From Peronospora farinosa (Eukaryota > Oomycota > Peronosporomycetes > Peronosporales > Peronosporaceae), in the NCBI GenBank assembly GCA_947646735.1, contig CANTFK010000267.1:102842-166841 (forward strand): DNA of 64,000 nt, in the 5' to 3' direction. The notes below the pieces were generated by a model, which saw nothing but the letters and a program-made list of their open reading frames with translations, made no database searches and was not told the origin of the DNA. The position numbers and the translations under genes are program-made. Positions within the stretch are counted from its first letter, which is position 1. Every line of letters starts with the position of its first letter. This document shows positions 29,991 to 41,289 of this stretch, one piece after another.

Positions 29991-32330
29991 ACACAAGGCG
30001 CACGCGCCACGATAACACGGAGCCGTCGCTATGTGTCTCTGTGACAACGCCGACATCTACTGTCCGCTTGTCAGCAGAGAACACTGGTCTATCCCACTAC
30101 CGTGCGGATGAAGATGTGGTGAAGTGGTTTTCTAAATTGTGAAGAGCCCAGGGGCCAGTTGGATTGAAGGGACAAGGGGACGTGGGCTAGGGAGAAGGGA
30201 CCACGCACCAGAGAGAAGTGATCGGAGATAAGGGAACCTCGAAGTGAAGCGACCGTTGGCTAAGAATTTGAGAGACACACAAAGGAGAGGTCATTACCAG
30301 GGTACTGTTTGACCGGTACCGAAGGGAGTCGACCATGGCCCTCATTGGTCGTCCCGGTCCATCATTGGTAGACCCAGGTCCCTCGTCGGTAGACCCAGTC
30401 CCCCATCGGTCGACCCGGTCCCTCGTTAGTAGACCTGGGTCCCTCATTGATCGACCCGGTCCCTCGTTGGTAGACCTGGGTCCCTCATTGGTCGACCCGG
30501 TCCCTCGCTGGTAGACATGGGTCCTTCATTGGTCGACCCGGTCCCTCGCTGGTAGACCTGGGTCCCTCATTGGTCGACATGGGTCCCTCATTGATCGACC
30601 CGGTCCCTCTTTGGTCGACATGGGTCCCTCATTGATCGACCCGGTCCCTCTTTGGTAGACCTGGGTCCCTCATTGGTCGACCCGGTCCCTCGCTGGTAGA
30701 CATGGGTCCTTCATTGGTCGACCTCGGCCCCTCGGGGCTCAGCCACTCCTGACCAGTTGATACAAGGATCAGACTAGTCGACGCAAGGAATCAGAGCTTC
30801 AGGCAAGGATAGAGTAAAGGAGTTAAAAGGATAGGACTATATAAAATACTACTCAATTTGCGATCTACGTGGCACGACTCCGTCACCCAAGAAGAACTTG
30901 CTCTAAGCTACTCACTGTTCCGGGAAGGGATATATTTTGGCCCCCCGTCGAAGACAGTTGCGTAGCAAAGTTCAAGGGCGAATAGAGCTCCAGGATATAT
31001 TTGGCCTGTGAGCTCGTTCGAGTAGCAACACCCCCCAAGACCCGCTATCGGAAGCGGTATCCCTCACCTTAAGGTCCGGGAGCAACGTAAAGGTCAGGTG
31101 GTTAATACCCCTGAAACAAGAAGGAAAAGGCCAGGGACGACAAGCTTCCTGAAGAATTTGGCTCTAAGTCCACTCTCGACAAGGTCGATCGAGTGGCCAC
31201 CTACCGGCCCACCGAGTGAAGCATATCCACTCGAGGCTCCCCAGGTCTACCTCCCTCAAGATAGACTCTACATCGTCACCAAGTTCTCCGAAGAGTGCAA
31301 CCCGCCAGCCGACGGGTACACAAGGTGAGAGAAGGTTCATACGCGGCATCGGGGTACCCCCTCCGACAGTCGGCAGTCCGGCACAGTGAGTGGTTTGGGG
31401 TCTCATCATACAATTTTGAGAACCCACTCCACCACAAAGACTTGTCTCTCATTGTTGACTACAATGAGACTATGCCATTGCCATCACCCCAAACTGGTGA
31501 TGAGTACAAAGCTTTAATGGGACATTTTTCCACATCATCTGAGACACCCAATCTTCAGAAATTTTCCATGCTTTCTGACAGCGAGGTTCATGCCTTGTCG
31601 TCTGCGCCAACGAGCGCAGCGACCACAACTGAGCGCGCTGCTTCGAAAGAAAAGCCGCGACTCAGCAGCAGTTCGGCGATTCTAAATTGACCGCCTCTTT
31701 CAACGCTACGTCTGACGTCTTGACAATCCATAATAGAGAGTTAGACTCAGGCGAGGGTGAGAAAAAGCCCCTTTGACTTCACTGTCGGCCTCACTAGCTC
31801 GCCGTCGCGAGTGAAGCTTCGGAGTGATGGTTTGCCAACGATGCCACCACCATCCGAGTGGCCACGATGGCGTGTAAATAGTGTGACGCTTTTAAGGCTT
31901 TCCACTATTGACGCTAATAAACGTTTTAGCGTCTTTCAATCATGAAAGAGGCAGGGCAAAGCCCGAGGTCGTGCTTTACCTATCCCCGTCGTGCTGCATT
32001 CAGATGAAACAACCGACAAATACGAGGTAGAGTTCCTTCGCCGTGTTACACTCATGTAGATGCAGTGAAACAGCGGTCGCATCCAACCTGCTTCGCTATG
32101 ACGTGTGCGAGGAAAATATTGGGTGATAACATGCCCCCAACTCTTTCTCGATACGCTGCCACTGCTAGTCCATCAGGACCAAGCAGAGCGAGTGCAGCTG
32201 ATGCTTCTGCTCGTAAGAAGCCACAAGCAGAGGCAAGTCGATGCGCAACGCGTCAACAGGCTCCCATAATTCGAAATTCTTCGATAGATCCTTTTAGCTG
32301 GACAAGGATCTGAAGCTTTTGCTTCACATG
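29991..32330 (+). pseudogene. antisense ORF relic of Gypsy copy 3
   Basis: Opens at ATG 29991 with MQTNTRRTRHDNTEPS, matching MQSNIKRTRRDCSQPS of the other copies. It is interrupted at 30138-31412 and resumes with DYNETMPLPSPQTGDEYKAL, SSAPTSAATTTERAASKEK and MPPPSEW. A TGA at 31943-31945 falls three codons before the position of the TAG in copies 1/2, and the frame reads through the other copies' TAG position. Many differences from copies 1/2 are silent in this frame. Further stops follow near 32057. Confidence 0.7.
30138..31412. mobile_element. insertion with 20-bp tandem repeats, possibly a large solo LTR
   Basis: Interrupts the antisense frame of copy 3. It starts TGTGAAGAGCCC and ends TCATCATACA, so TG...CA ends, but no clear target duplication is seen. 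About twenty imperfect 20-bp units (GGTCCCTCATTGGTCGACCC and variants) fill roughly 30337-30735. A TATA-like TATATAAAAT follows at 30838. U3-like repeats before a TATA box suggest a solo LTR of another family. Borders are uncertain. Confidence 0.55.
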
Positions 32331-32606
32331 GCGGTGGGCCAACAATCTTCTAACAATGAAGAGTGTATTATTACCCACATCCACCAACATAGGTAGCGCC
32401 CGATAAGAGCGGCAATTACGCCCAACTATTTGCGGCTGCCCTTCTGTTGTCGTTCAGTCGCAAGCGGAGAGCGTTGCGGTGAAGAGAGAGGCGGCTGATC
32501 TTTCAAGTCAAGTCTCGCGACTGAATTCGGATCTACGCTCTGTATATATGAGGGACTGTCAGGGCATGACCGTCTAAGCTCTGTCTGGAACTACATGAGC
32601 GAATGG

Positions 32607-33723
32607 CTATAAGAGGTCCACGTCAAACACGGATTCCTCCTCGATCACCGAGTCCTGTGTCGTCTCTTTATTATATGGAAAGTCGTTCGGCTTCCCCGTC
32701 GCCTGATCGACAACGACGCTCGACTCATAGTTGACGTCACTATCGGTCTTGTTAGACTGATGCAAATATGTGAGATCTTGTGGATCCACATACCTTCAGA
32801 CGACCCAAGTAAAATACGGGGTGCGTCTTCATATACGGTGGGACAGTGAGCCTATAATTTAGGTTTCCAACTTCTTCAACCACTGTAAAGGGCCCAATGA
32901 ACCGGGGCAATAGCTTAGTAGTACCACCAGGCAGTACAGAAATTGCATGTTTAGGTAGGGTAGCAGTACTTAATTGCACTTTGTCCCCCACACTAAGTGT
33001 TCATTGTTCTTGCGACCATGCTGGTCTGCATATTGTTTTTGCTTGTCCTGTGCGCTTGCCATCGCGTCACGGACTTTACGTGTGATGGCTAATCGCTCAT
33101 CCACAAAGCGCTGAGCTTCACTCACGCTTTTAGCATCCAGCTCGCCGATGACGCCTCCAAGAGGTCGTTCATGGGTCGACGCTGTTAATAACACTATAGT
33201 GTCATTCATCAAGGAGCGCTGGCATTTCTTGCCGTGCCTCCTCTGTGACACCTATAGGGGACGTGACCACTGCTAAATTAGCAGTGTCACTAGGGCAACC
33301 TTGGCCCTCTTTGGCATTCGCACCGAGCGAAGTGAGGGGCCTTCCCCCACTAAGCCTCGGGCTGCGCACAAACGAGACTGGCGTCCAAAGATCGCGCAGT
33401 CCGTCGATTCAAAATGGTGTTTCACCCGTACTGGCGTGAACACTGTTATTTATAGCAAGCTACACGAATGGAAATTGCTTGCTCCATTCTTTGGGAATCG
33501 CTACAGTACGCAACACATCCAACACAACTCGATTGGCACGTTCTGTTTGGCCATCAGTTTGGGGATGATCAGCGGTTGACATGTGGGGCTTGCTTCCCAG
33601 CAGCTCAAACACATGTCGCCAAAACCCCGACGTAAAACGCGGATCCCGATCCGATACTATGGATTCGGGCATCCCGTGTAGTCGATACACGTGATCCAGA
33701 AACAAGAGGTCAATCTCTTAATC
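32607..33723 (-). pseudogene. integrase C terminus and core relic (copy 3)
   Basis: Contains the GPY/F module (LLPRFIGPFTVVEEVGNLNY), the stretch upstream of it, and the DDE core (IVSDRDPRFTSGFW, DHPQTDGQTERANR), in several frames. The chromodomain region further left is no longer open. Confidence 0.85.
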
Positions 33724-34998
33724 TCAAATCTTGGTGCTACATGGTGCCAAATGCACTATGTTGCTCAGTCTGTCTACAAAGACGACGAGCCCCGTCCTGG
33801 CTTTATGGTCAGGCGGTAAGCCAAACATGAAGTCCAAACTGACCGATTTCCAACATTCAGTTGGAATCGGCAGTGGCTTCAGTGGCGCACTGCTCGAAGG
33901 TGCAGGCTTTATGCGCTGACACTCTTCGCAAGAGCGAATATAGTTGGCCACCCACCGATATAGGTGGGGCCACCAAAATTCCTCTGACACTCGTAAGAAT
34001 GTCTTTTCACGGCCCAGATGCCCACTAGATGGCGCATCATGGCACTCGTGAAGTATCATCAGCTTGAGATCTGTGTCATGAGGGACATAGATTCTCAAGG
34101 GATCACAGGGTGACAGTTGATGCCATAGCAGGCCATCACTGTAACTAAAGCGATTTAACTTCGCTTTGAGGTGCGACGAAAGGGTAACCTTTCGTCCACC
34201 AAAATGATCCAACAGCAGGCGACAATGTTCGTCCTGACTGTAACACTCCTTGATATCGGAGGCCATTGAGCTCGTCACATGGTAGACCTTCATGGCTGCC
34301 AATGTTGACGACTCAACTTGTGCTTTCGCACGAGACACACTATCCTGGTGTCTTGCCTCGAAGTCTGGTCTGCGCGATAACGCGTCAGCCAAGACATTCG
34401 ACTTACCCGGCTTATATTCAACTTTGAAGTTAAATTCAGAGAAGAATGTTAGCCATCTCGCCATTCTCGGCGAGAGGTGCGGTGAATTTATAGTGGTCCG
34501 CAGTGATGCGTGATCCGTATAAACCACAAAAGGTTCGGTGCCCAAGAGGTGCACCCGAAACTTTACAAGGGCATACTTAATTGAAAGTAGCTCCTTGTCA
34601 TGCACAGGGTAATTCAGCTCGGCAGCTTTTAAAAGCCGAGACTGATACGAAATGAGACGGTCAACGCCGTTGTCATCCTTCTGTATGAGCGCGCTGCCGA
34701 TTGCCAAATTTCTTGCATCGCAGACGACGCTAAAGGGCTTATCCGCGTCTGGCAATGCCAAGACCGGTGCCTCCACAAGAGATTGCTTCAGTGACGTGAA
34801 CGCATCTTCTTGCTCCTTTGACCAAGTCCATTCTGTATCCTTTTTCAAACGATCAGACAATGGCTTAGTCTGCTCCGCATAATTCTTACTGTACTTCTGC
34901 AAGTAATTTGCGATCCCAATGAATTGGCGCAGATCCTTCACATGTCGTGGGACTGGCCATTCCTTTACAGCCTTTACCATTTCTAGGTCTCGTACCAT
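33724..34998 (-). CDS. RT C terminus, RNase H and integrase zinc domain (copy 3, open frame)
   Basis: 424 codons open, starting beside the family N LTR. It holds the RT connection (VKEWPVPRHVKDLRQFIG), RNase H (KPFSVVCDARNLAIGSALIQ; LNYPVHDKELLSIKYAL; YTDHASLRT), then HHCC (HDAPSSGHLGREKTF, C-EECQRIK) and the start of the core (FMFGLPPDHKARTGLVV). Copies 1/2 carry stops and an insertion in this span, so this copy shows the unbroken family sequence. It is only a fragment of pol. Confidence 0.85.
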   Translation of the reverse strand: MVRDLEMVKAVKEWPVPRHVKDLRQFIGIANYLQKYSKNYAEQTKPLSDRLKKDTEWTWSKEQEDAFTSLKQSLVEAPVLALPDADKPFSVVCDARNLAIGSALIQKDDNGVDRLISYQSRLLKAAELNYPVHDKELLSIKYALVKFRVHLLGTEPFVVYTDHASLRTTINSPHLSPRMARWLTFFSEFNFKVEYKPGKSNVLADALSRRPDFEARHQDSVSRAKAQVESSTLAAMKVYHVTSSMASDIKECYSQDEHCRLLLDHFGGRKVTLSSHLKAKLNRFSYSDGLLWHQLSPCDPLRIYVPHDTDLKLMILHECHDAPSSGHLGREKTFLRVSEEFWWPHLYRWVANYIRSCEECQRIKPAPSSSAPLKPLPIPTECWKSVSLDFMFGLPPDHKARTGLVVFVDRLSNIVHLAPCSTKI

Positions 34999-34999
34999 G

Positions 35000-35350
35000 T
35001 GTAATGAGCCACATTACACACATAACATTACCATAGATATTCAATAACATATGTAGGTAGGTGCTGTGCCCGAATAGCGGGTACAGCGTGGGAAAATTAA
35101 TTATTGATTTATAATTGGGGCCTTAAGTCCCAATTGGAACAATAAAAAATTAGCCTGAAGATGTGGGGGTCCCGAAAGGTGGGAACACTGTCGTATTACT
35201 CAAGACTTACAAGTCTCCGTTATTAGTACAAATGTAAACAAAAATGAAAATCAGAGTTAAAATTGCTTAATACCTATTACTTTTTTTTGGGCTTGAGTCT
35301 TCCTCTAGCGCACGTGTAAGCTACTGAAGTTACGTTCTAGCTCCGTTACA
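35000..35350 (+). repeat. 5' LTR of family N (351 bp)
   Basis: TGTAATGAGCCACATTACAC ... TAGCTCCGTTACA. It is followed after CC by a primer site TGGTAGCACTTAG (35353), which fixes the sense strand of all family N LTRs in the window. Confidence 0.9.
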
Positions 35351-35392
35351 CCTGGTAGCACTTAGTATATCTTTCCTCTGCTCGAGTTTGGT

Positions 35393-36350
35393 ATGAGCAA
35401 ATCGTCGTACTTTAATTCTCCAGAATTATTTCAGGAGCAAGCGACCTTCCCCCATCTCACTTGTGTTAAGTGGGATGCCCTTTATGACCTCATGGCTATA
35501 CTGCGAGAGGCGTTTGTCACGTCTCTGATTAGATTATCGACCCCTGATGGGCATCGTCTCGCCATACATGAGCTTATGACACGCGAGCTCGTCGAAAATA
35601 ACTGGCGAGGTTTAACTCCCTCGCGATTTTCACTGAATGATGCCGTGAAGATGAAAACCTCCTCCTACTCAGGAGAAGGTAAAGATCGATTGTCGCTGAT
35701 TTTATGGTTTCCGAAAAGTTGACATCGCCTCAAGACTTCTTGAAGCGCCCAATGCGAAGGTCAACTTCCTTCTTTCCCGCCTCACCGTGAAAGCAAAGGA
35801 GTGGGTCCTCGGTAAGCTCGTGTGAACGAGCATTCTTCCCCACTCTTGATAATATAACAAGCACGACCTTCGTCTTGCCATGGATCCATCGTAAGAGGAA
35901 AAATTGATGCGCTCAAGATTCCTGTATATGCGACAGGGTAGAATGACGATTCGCGACTACGTGCAGATGGCTAGGCATCTGGCGTCGTGTATTATCACGC
36001 ACCCCATGGACATGTACACACAGTTTTATCTTTTTGTGGATGGTATGCGTGAGGGGCAGACCCGCTTATCGCTCGAGCACGCGGAGCCTGCCACATTGGA
36101 GGAGGCATTTGCTATTGCCCTTCATGAGGACTTAGGGGCCACTAAGACCTATTCCAAATCCTCAGTCGTCACCATTCCCCGGCCTTCTGGTCCGGAACAT
36201 ATGGAGATCGACGTGATTGAGTCGTCGGGTGACCGAAGACGTGTCATTTTCCATAAGGGTGTCGCTCGTAGAGGGTTCTAAATGGTTTACTTTAGTTCTC
36301 GAAAGCCAGGGCATCGTGCGGCTGAGTGCCGTGCGCAAGCGCCGATATCG
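35393..36350 (+). pseudogene. gag of family N
   Basis: First frame MSKSSYFNSPELFQEQATF (35393-35722), then a shifted frame at 35904-36281 with RQGRMTIRDYVQMARHLASC and PATLEEAFAIALHED, the usual gag tail before the knuckle. The knuckle remnant (RKPGHRAAECRAQ) has lost its first cysteines (VYFSSRKPGH). Confidence 0.75.
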
Positions 36351-36499
36351 GTGCATGTAGCGGATGCCCATCAGAAGGGTGCTGTACCGGCCGCACGTCC
36401 AAAAAAACGGTCGGGACCAGTAGGTGCAGGGCGCCCTACTGGTTGGAACGGAGGTCCGGGTCCCCCGGTGGCAGCCCAACCTTTCAGTCCTCCTGCGCT

Positions 36500-36758
36500 A
36501 CGCGCACGGTTAAATGCCACCACTATGCGTGGTGATTCACGTCTAATTATTGTCAGTTTACATGTCGCTGGCGTCCGGCAACTTCTGCGAGCACTCCTGG
36601 ACTCAGGAGCAACGAATAATTTCTTTCTTATATCTTGTTTATCGATGCTGCCCCCAGCATTCCGGTCCGTGAGGGACCTGGCCAATTCGTCTTCAAGTTG
36701 GCTGCCGGAAATCACACCGCGTATCGCGGCGCAAAGTGTCGTTGCCGTACATGTTTGA
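36500..36758 (+). pseudogene. aspartic protease of family N (fragment)
   Basis: Active site LLRALLDSGATNNFFLISC. The frame continues to about 36758, after which the expected ILGMSWL motif lies in another frame (near 36820). Confidence 0.75.
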
Positions 36759-37049
36759 CAGTTTTCACAGTAATGATGATTTCGTGGTGATCGCGATAAT
36801 TTATGCAATCGATTGCATACTGGGCATGTCATGGTTAGCACTTAATAAGCCCTAGATCGACTGATTAGCCAGATCAGTAAGACGTCGACGCAAGTTTGAC
36901 GTCAGAAATGTTTACCCATCTCTTTGTGTCTCCAATGAATGGCCCAACGTCACAGTCGTGGATCGTGATTCCACGACGCTGGCGGTTCACAGAGAGAGCG
37001 ATGGCCCTATCTGCACTGCTTGTGCTGTTCTTCGAGGAACAATTGACAG

Positions 37050-37610
37050 TGAACCCTCGCTCCTCAGCGAGGAGAACGACGCGGTCGAACAGGGGTTCCC
37101 GTCATTAACTCGGTTGAGCAGGGGTTCCCGAACTTCATTAGCGCGGTTAAACAAAGGTTTTCGCACGTGAATGCAGTGGTTGAACCGAGGTTTTCACCTG
37201 AACCTATTTTGGTTTAGCAGGAGCTTTCACAAGGGCATTGTGACGACGAGCAAGAGCTCGCCAACAAGTGTGACGTGGACGGACAGGAGTCCCCACGCGA
37301 AGCATGATGGTCGAACCGGAGTTTTCATTTGCACCTTTTGTGGTCAAACTTGGTTTCTCACATTTGCAAATTGTGGTTGAGAAGAAGCTTCCACACGAGT
37401 ACAGCGTGGATGGACAGGAGTCTCCAGGCGAGAGCATGATGGTCGAATCTAGGTTTCCATCATAATCCACTGGATTAATCAAAAAATTCCTACCTGAACG
37501 CTTGGTGGTTGAGTAGGGGCTTTCACAAGGGTTTACGGCGGTCGAGCAGGAGCTGTCGCATCAATTGTAGACGGTCGAGTATGAGCTACTTCCGCCAAGT
37601 GTTTCCGTCA
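37050..37610 (+). repeat. imperfect tandem repeats in the protease-RT linker of family N
   Basis: Recurring pieces such as GGTCGAGCAGGGG and GGTTTTCAC, spaced about 35-60 bp, encode diverged VVEQGFS-like units. They are decayed, so unit length is not exact. Confidence 0.6.
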
Positions 37611-37879
37611 TTATGGATGAGGAATTCTAGTGACTAGAAGGGTGACGGTTTATTACCTGACGCGGTTCGCCAGCTTCGAATAGTGACTCGCAGCACGATG
37701 GGAACAACAGCATCGAGAATTTAGCGCTGACATGTTTCCACGCTATCGTGAACGTGGAAAGGAGTTCACAAAGACGCCAATACAATTAAGTCCCTAAACC
37801 ACCTCGCGATGCGTCTTTAATTACAAGACTTTCAGGACTCTCTTGGAAGCATTACCTACGTGAATTAAAGGGAGGCACT

Positions 37880-38741
37880 GTGGAACAAGTGTGTCTGATC
37901 ACTAACGTGATCCTTGCAGTGACGAACGAGGAGCATATGACGCGTTTTCGAACCGCTGAACCAAAGTCAGCGCGTGTAAAAAGATTTACGTCACAATCAT
38001 GGGAGGCTCTGCGAGAGTCTGGTAACTCTGTCTACGAAATTGCTCGTGAGTATGCAAACGTGTTCCCGGACAGAATTCCGGCTGAACTTTCTGCTGACCG
38101 TGGTGTTCGGCACGAGATTGATCTCGTGCCAGGGTCGAAGTATTGTGTGACACGGCAGTGACCGTTGCCTCGAGATCAAGTCGAAGTTATTGACGCATTT
38201 TTTGAAGGCCGCCGCAAAGCGGGTCATGTGCGGGAGAGTATCTCACCACATTCGAGTCCGGCCTTCTGCGTGAAGAATACGACGAGGGAGTGCATGCAAT
38301 TTTTGCTATATAATGCCGCTATTCCTGCGCAAACGCCTATCCCCAGGAATTACATGTCAAAAAGCGTCATCTTCAGTGCCATCGACTTTACCTGTGCTTA
38401 TACCATATTTTGATGCGACCGAGCGATATCCACTCACAGCGGTGATTACCCTGAGTGGCATGTTATGGGAGTGGCTGGGTATGCCACAAGGATAGAAGAA
38501 CGCTCCGGCCACTTTCATTCGCATGGCGTCTCAACTAGTAAGACCACTTCAGAACTTTGCTCCGAGATACTTCGACGTCAATTTTGTTCACAGTCGCGCT
38601 GAGGGCAACCTCAACGATGTACAAGTTCACCTTCAAAATTTAAAACTGTTGTTTCTAGCTATGTGGGACAACAAGTTGTATGCAAATCTCAAAAGTGTGT
38701 CTTTTGTGCTCCTAAATTTCCGGTGCTGGGTTGCTATGTGA
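37880..38741 (+). pseudogene. reverse transcriptase N-terminal part of family N
   Basis: HEIDLVPGSKYCVTRQ, PLPRDQVEVIDAFFEGRRKA, GHVRESISPHSSPAFCVKN, LWEWLGMPQG and RYFDVNFVHSRAE are recognisable, in several frames with stops (for example 38159 and 38412). The YxDD site reads YFDV, so it would be inactive. Ends near KLYANLK. Confidence 0.8.
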
Positions 38742-39170
38742 GTAAATCGGGCTGCAGCGAGGCGACTTGCTCTCACGTACATGCCCCGCCTTGGCTTGCT
38801 TGTCAAAGAATTCATTGATGTAATCGACTTGTTCCTTCGGCAACGGCCATTGCCTGGCCACACAATACTTAAAGCCAGGTTCCAGGTCAATCTCGTGCTT
38901 GATTCCCCTTTCGGCCGGTAGGCGGCTCGAAACTTCTGCTGACGGCCTTTCCACAGAACATCATAGAACGGGATGTACTTCAAAGCATCCAAGCCTTGAA
39001 CAGCAAACCGTTTCTTTTTGTCGGTCTCCTAGACGCTTTCGTCCATTGTAAACGACGAGCCTCTAGTCCACCACGTTCTCTTTTAAAACTGGTGCGACTA
39101 TCTCGTGAATCTTTCCTTCTTTTAGTTCAGACAGGAACAGATCCCACGTCATCTTCGAGAGATTTACTAT
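38742..39170 (-). pseudogene. RT N-terminal remnant of Gypsy copy 3
   Basis: Resumes copy 3 with GHVRESKSPRCSP, HEIDLEPGFKYCVARQWPLP and the region between protease and RT. It joins abruptly to the family N RT, with the copy 3 RT core lost. Confidence 0.8.
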
Positions 39171-40169
39171 CTACTCGGCAGATGCCAAGACAAGTTGGAG
39201 CACTTCAACTGAGGATGCCTCCGGCATTTTGTCTTCGATGGCCTCGAACAACTCGTTTGTAGGTCCGTCCTCTTGGATTGAGGCTGATACAAGGGTCACT
39301 CGTTTCGACGTGCCCTTGATCGTCTTGATAAGTCTGGTGCTAATTGTTCGAGACACCACGACCTTTGACCTGGAAGAAGGTGTCGTTGCTATCTCAGCTA
39401 ACGCACTCCTTCCAACCGCGCCAGGCTCATGGCTCTGTGCCGGTTCTTGTGGCGCTTGACTTCCGTCTAGACCACCATCAACTGCCACAGGCTCTCGGCT
39501 CTGTGGAGTTCCATTGGACGCATGACTACCTGTCATCGCCCCATTCACTACACCAGTCTCTTCGAGCTGGGTAGGAATATGTGTCACTTGTCTTTCTGCC
39601 GGGGCACTTCCAACTACACCACTCTTTTCGAGATGGGTAGTACCTGGTGCCGATGGACATACCGTCATCGCACCCTCGACTGTGCTGGACACAGCATCAG
39701 TCACATAAGCCTCTCGCAGGAGCACATCCTTTCCGGTGTCCTGCGTAGGGTTAGCGACTGTGCGTGTACGCCAGTCTATCCATGGTTGATGTTTAGCCAA
39801 CCAAGACATGCCTAGGATGAGGTCATACGGACTCTCCATACCTAGCACTGTGAACTTCTCTTTACAGGAGAAGTCACTGAAACTGAAGGCGAGTTCAACT
39901 TGAACTCCCTCCGATTTAACGAGCGCGCCGTTCGCTAAACGAGCAATCGCCACTTCTCGCTTGCCATCCTGGCAAAGCGACTCATAACACTCCGGACTCT
40001 TTTTCAGAGCCGCGAGTTTCACAAAGTTTTGTGATGCACCCGAATCCACGAGAAGGGTCATCACTTGGTCATAGCCTCGTACTCGAGCGCTATAGACCAA
40101 AAGGGTTGAGGTCCGACCTTTCGGAACCTCAGGGACTATGCTACCCATTTGTTCGATCACTCTGAACAT
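39171..40169 (-). CDS. Gypsy aspartic protease and linker (copy 3)
   Basis: Open for about 332 codons: GSIVPEVPKGRTSTLLVYS, DSGASQNFV, ILGMSWLAKHQPW, and the repetitive linker with THIPTQLEETGVV. It ends TAG just before RT. The ATG equivalent to the other copies is at about 40148. Confidence 0.85.
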   Translation of the reverse strand: MFRVIEQMGSIVPEVPKGRTSTLLVYSARVRGYDQVMTLLVDSGASQNFVKLAALKKSPECYESLCQDGKREVAIARLANGALVKSEGVQVELAFSFSDFSCKEKFTVLGMESPYDLILGMSWLAKHQPWIDWRTRTVANPTQDTGKDVLLREAYVTDAVSSTVEGAMTVCPSAPGTTHLEKSGVVGSAPAERQVTHIPTQLEETGVVNGAMTGSHASNGTPQSREPVAVDGGLDGSQAPQEPAQSHEPGAVGRSALAEIATTPSSRSKVVVSRTISTRLIKTIKGTSKRVTLVSASIQEDGPTNELFEAIEDKMPEASSVEVLQLVLASAE

Positions 40170-40210
40170 AGGGGTAGCTTCAGAGTCCGCGACAGTAGGG
40201 CATCACGACC

Positions 40211-40861
40211 CTACTGCGCTCCCGCATTTCCCGACCCATCATGGGCAGGTGCGGAACCCGTGCGTCGTGCACAATGGTTTTTCGCAGCTCCCTTCGGGTA
40301 GGGAGCCTTTTTGTTGGATGCCTTCAAACCAGCAGCAAGTTCGGAATAGCAGCGAGCCATCATATGGCCTCGCTTGCCGTACTTGTAGCAGATCACATCT
40401 GCATTGCCTAACTCCATAGGAGTGGCATCAGACTTCTTGGACGACGGCCTGTAATAGGCTGTCGCCGAGGCGCTGTTGTAGGATTGCTCCTCGGATTAGG
40501 GGAATGTCAATTGCCTCCTCCATCGTCGCTGGCACCTTTCTAAAAGGGCCTGACGCGATGGGCTGTGCCATAGTTTATTCATGAACGTGGCCATCTTGAT
40601 ACGTTCTGGTATCGGTTCCCCATTAATGGACGCCGACAGCGAACGCATCTCGTGTACATATTCTTGCAGAGATCGTTTCGCCTGTCGTGCTCCAAAGAAG
40701 CGCGCCATAAGTAACACTTCGTTGTAAGGCGGCTGATACATGGCGCGAATCTTTGCCTTAAAGATCGCCCATGATGGAAATGCATCAGCATTTGCCATCA
40801 GCGCAGAGTATGACCACTCTGACGCTTTGCCACGCAAGCTTGACATGGCATACGACACCAT
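40211..40861 (-). pseudogene. gag of Gypsy copy 3 (5' truncated)
   Basis: Core at 40496-40861 (MVSYAMSSLRGKASEW, IFKAKIRAMYQPPYNEVL) and knuckle part at 40211-40417 with CYKYGKRGHMMARC, where the second Cys is replaced by Tyr. The N-terminal gag is lost at the LTR junction. Confidence 0.82.
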
Positions 40862-40875
40862 TCTGGTGTCGTCTG

Positions 40876-41231
40876 CGTGGTAGCAAATTCAAGACTGTGC
40901 TATATTTAATGAATTATATTTAAATATAACTACTGATTGGCTATATATATAGATAGATCGGATACGCGACTCTTTAGAAGCGTATCCTGTCGCATGAACT
41001 TTAATCTAAATTTAAGCTTGCGAATGACGTCCTTCTGAGACGTCGCGATGCCTAGCTTCAATTAGCGTCATCCCTTCCCATGTGAATCCATAAATGGATG
41101 TCACATTCATGAGGGTGGATCACGTTTGTGTATCGCACCCAAGTGACAGGTCAAAAGTAATCATGGATACTTTTAGACCTTACATTAAGTATATTACTTA
41201 ATGTTTACGTGTAAATAGATGCCCTGTTTCA
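40876..41231 (-). repeat. truncated LTR type B (copy 3)
   Basis: Matches U3 of the type B LTR (from AAATTCAAGACTG to CCCTGTTTCA). R/U5 and the inner junction to gag are deleted. No target duplication matches the left flank ATAGC. Confidence 0.82.
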
Positions 41232-41289
41232 AAAGACCTTTCGTAGCGTTTTATGTATCGAGTTTTACGTGATATTCACTACAAGTAGT

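Larger units (their letters stand above)
35000..38741 (+). mobile_element. nested Ty3/Gypsy element, family N (3' truncated)
   Basis: 5' LTR, primer site, gag, protease, repetitive linker and RT in plus orientation, inserted in the opposite-strand copy 3. No integrase or 3' LTR remains; the element stops within RT at a junction with copy 3 RT near 38741. Many stops and shifts. Solo LTRs of the same family occur at 7004 and 63184. Confidence 0.85.
29305..41231 (-). mobile_element. Ty3/Gypsy chromodomain element, copy 3 (decayed, with nested insertions)
   Basis: Same family and gene order as copies 1 and 2, read leftwards. The left (3') LTR is type C and the right (5') LTR a truncated type B. 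Two interruptions are present: an insertion at 30138-31412 and a family N element at 35000-38741. About 540 bp of RT core (equivalent to 9205-9740 of copy 1) are missing at the family N junction, and the gag N terminus and U5 at the right end. Several sites broken in copies 1/2 are intact here, including the RNase H and integrase joins. Confidence 0.88.
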
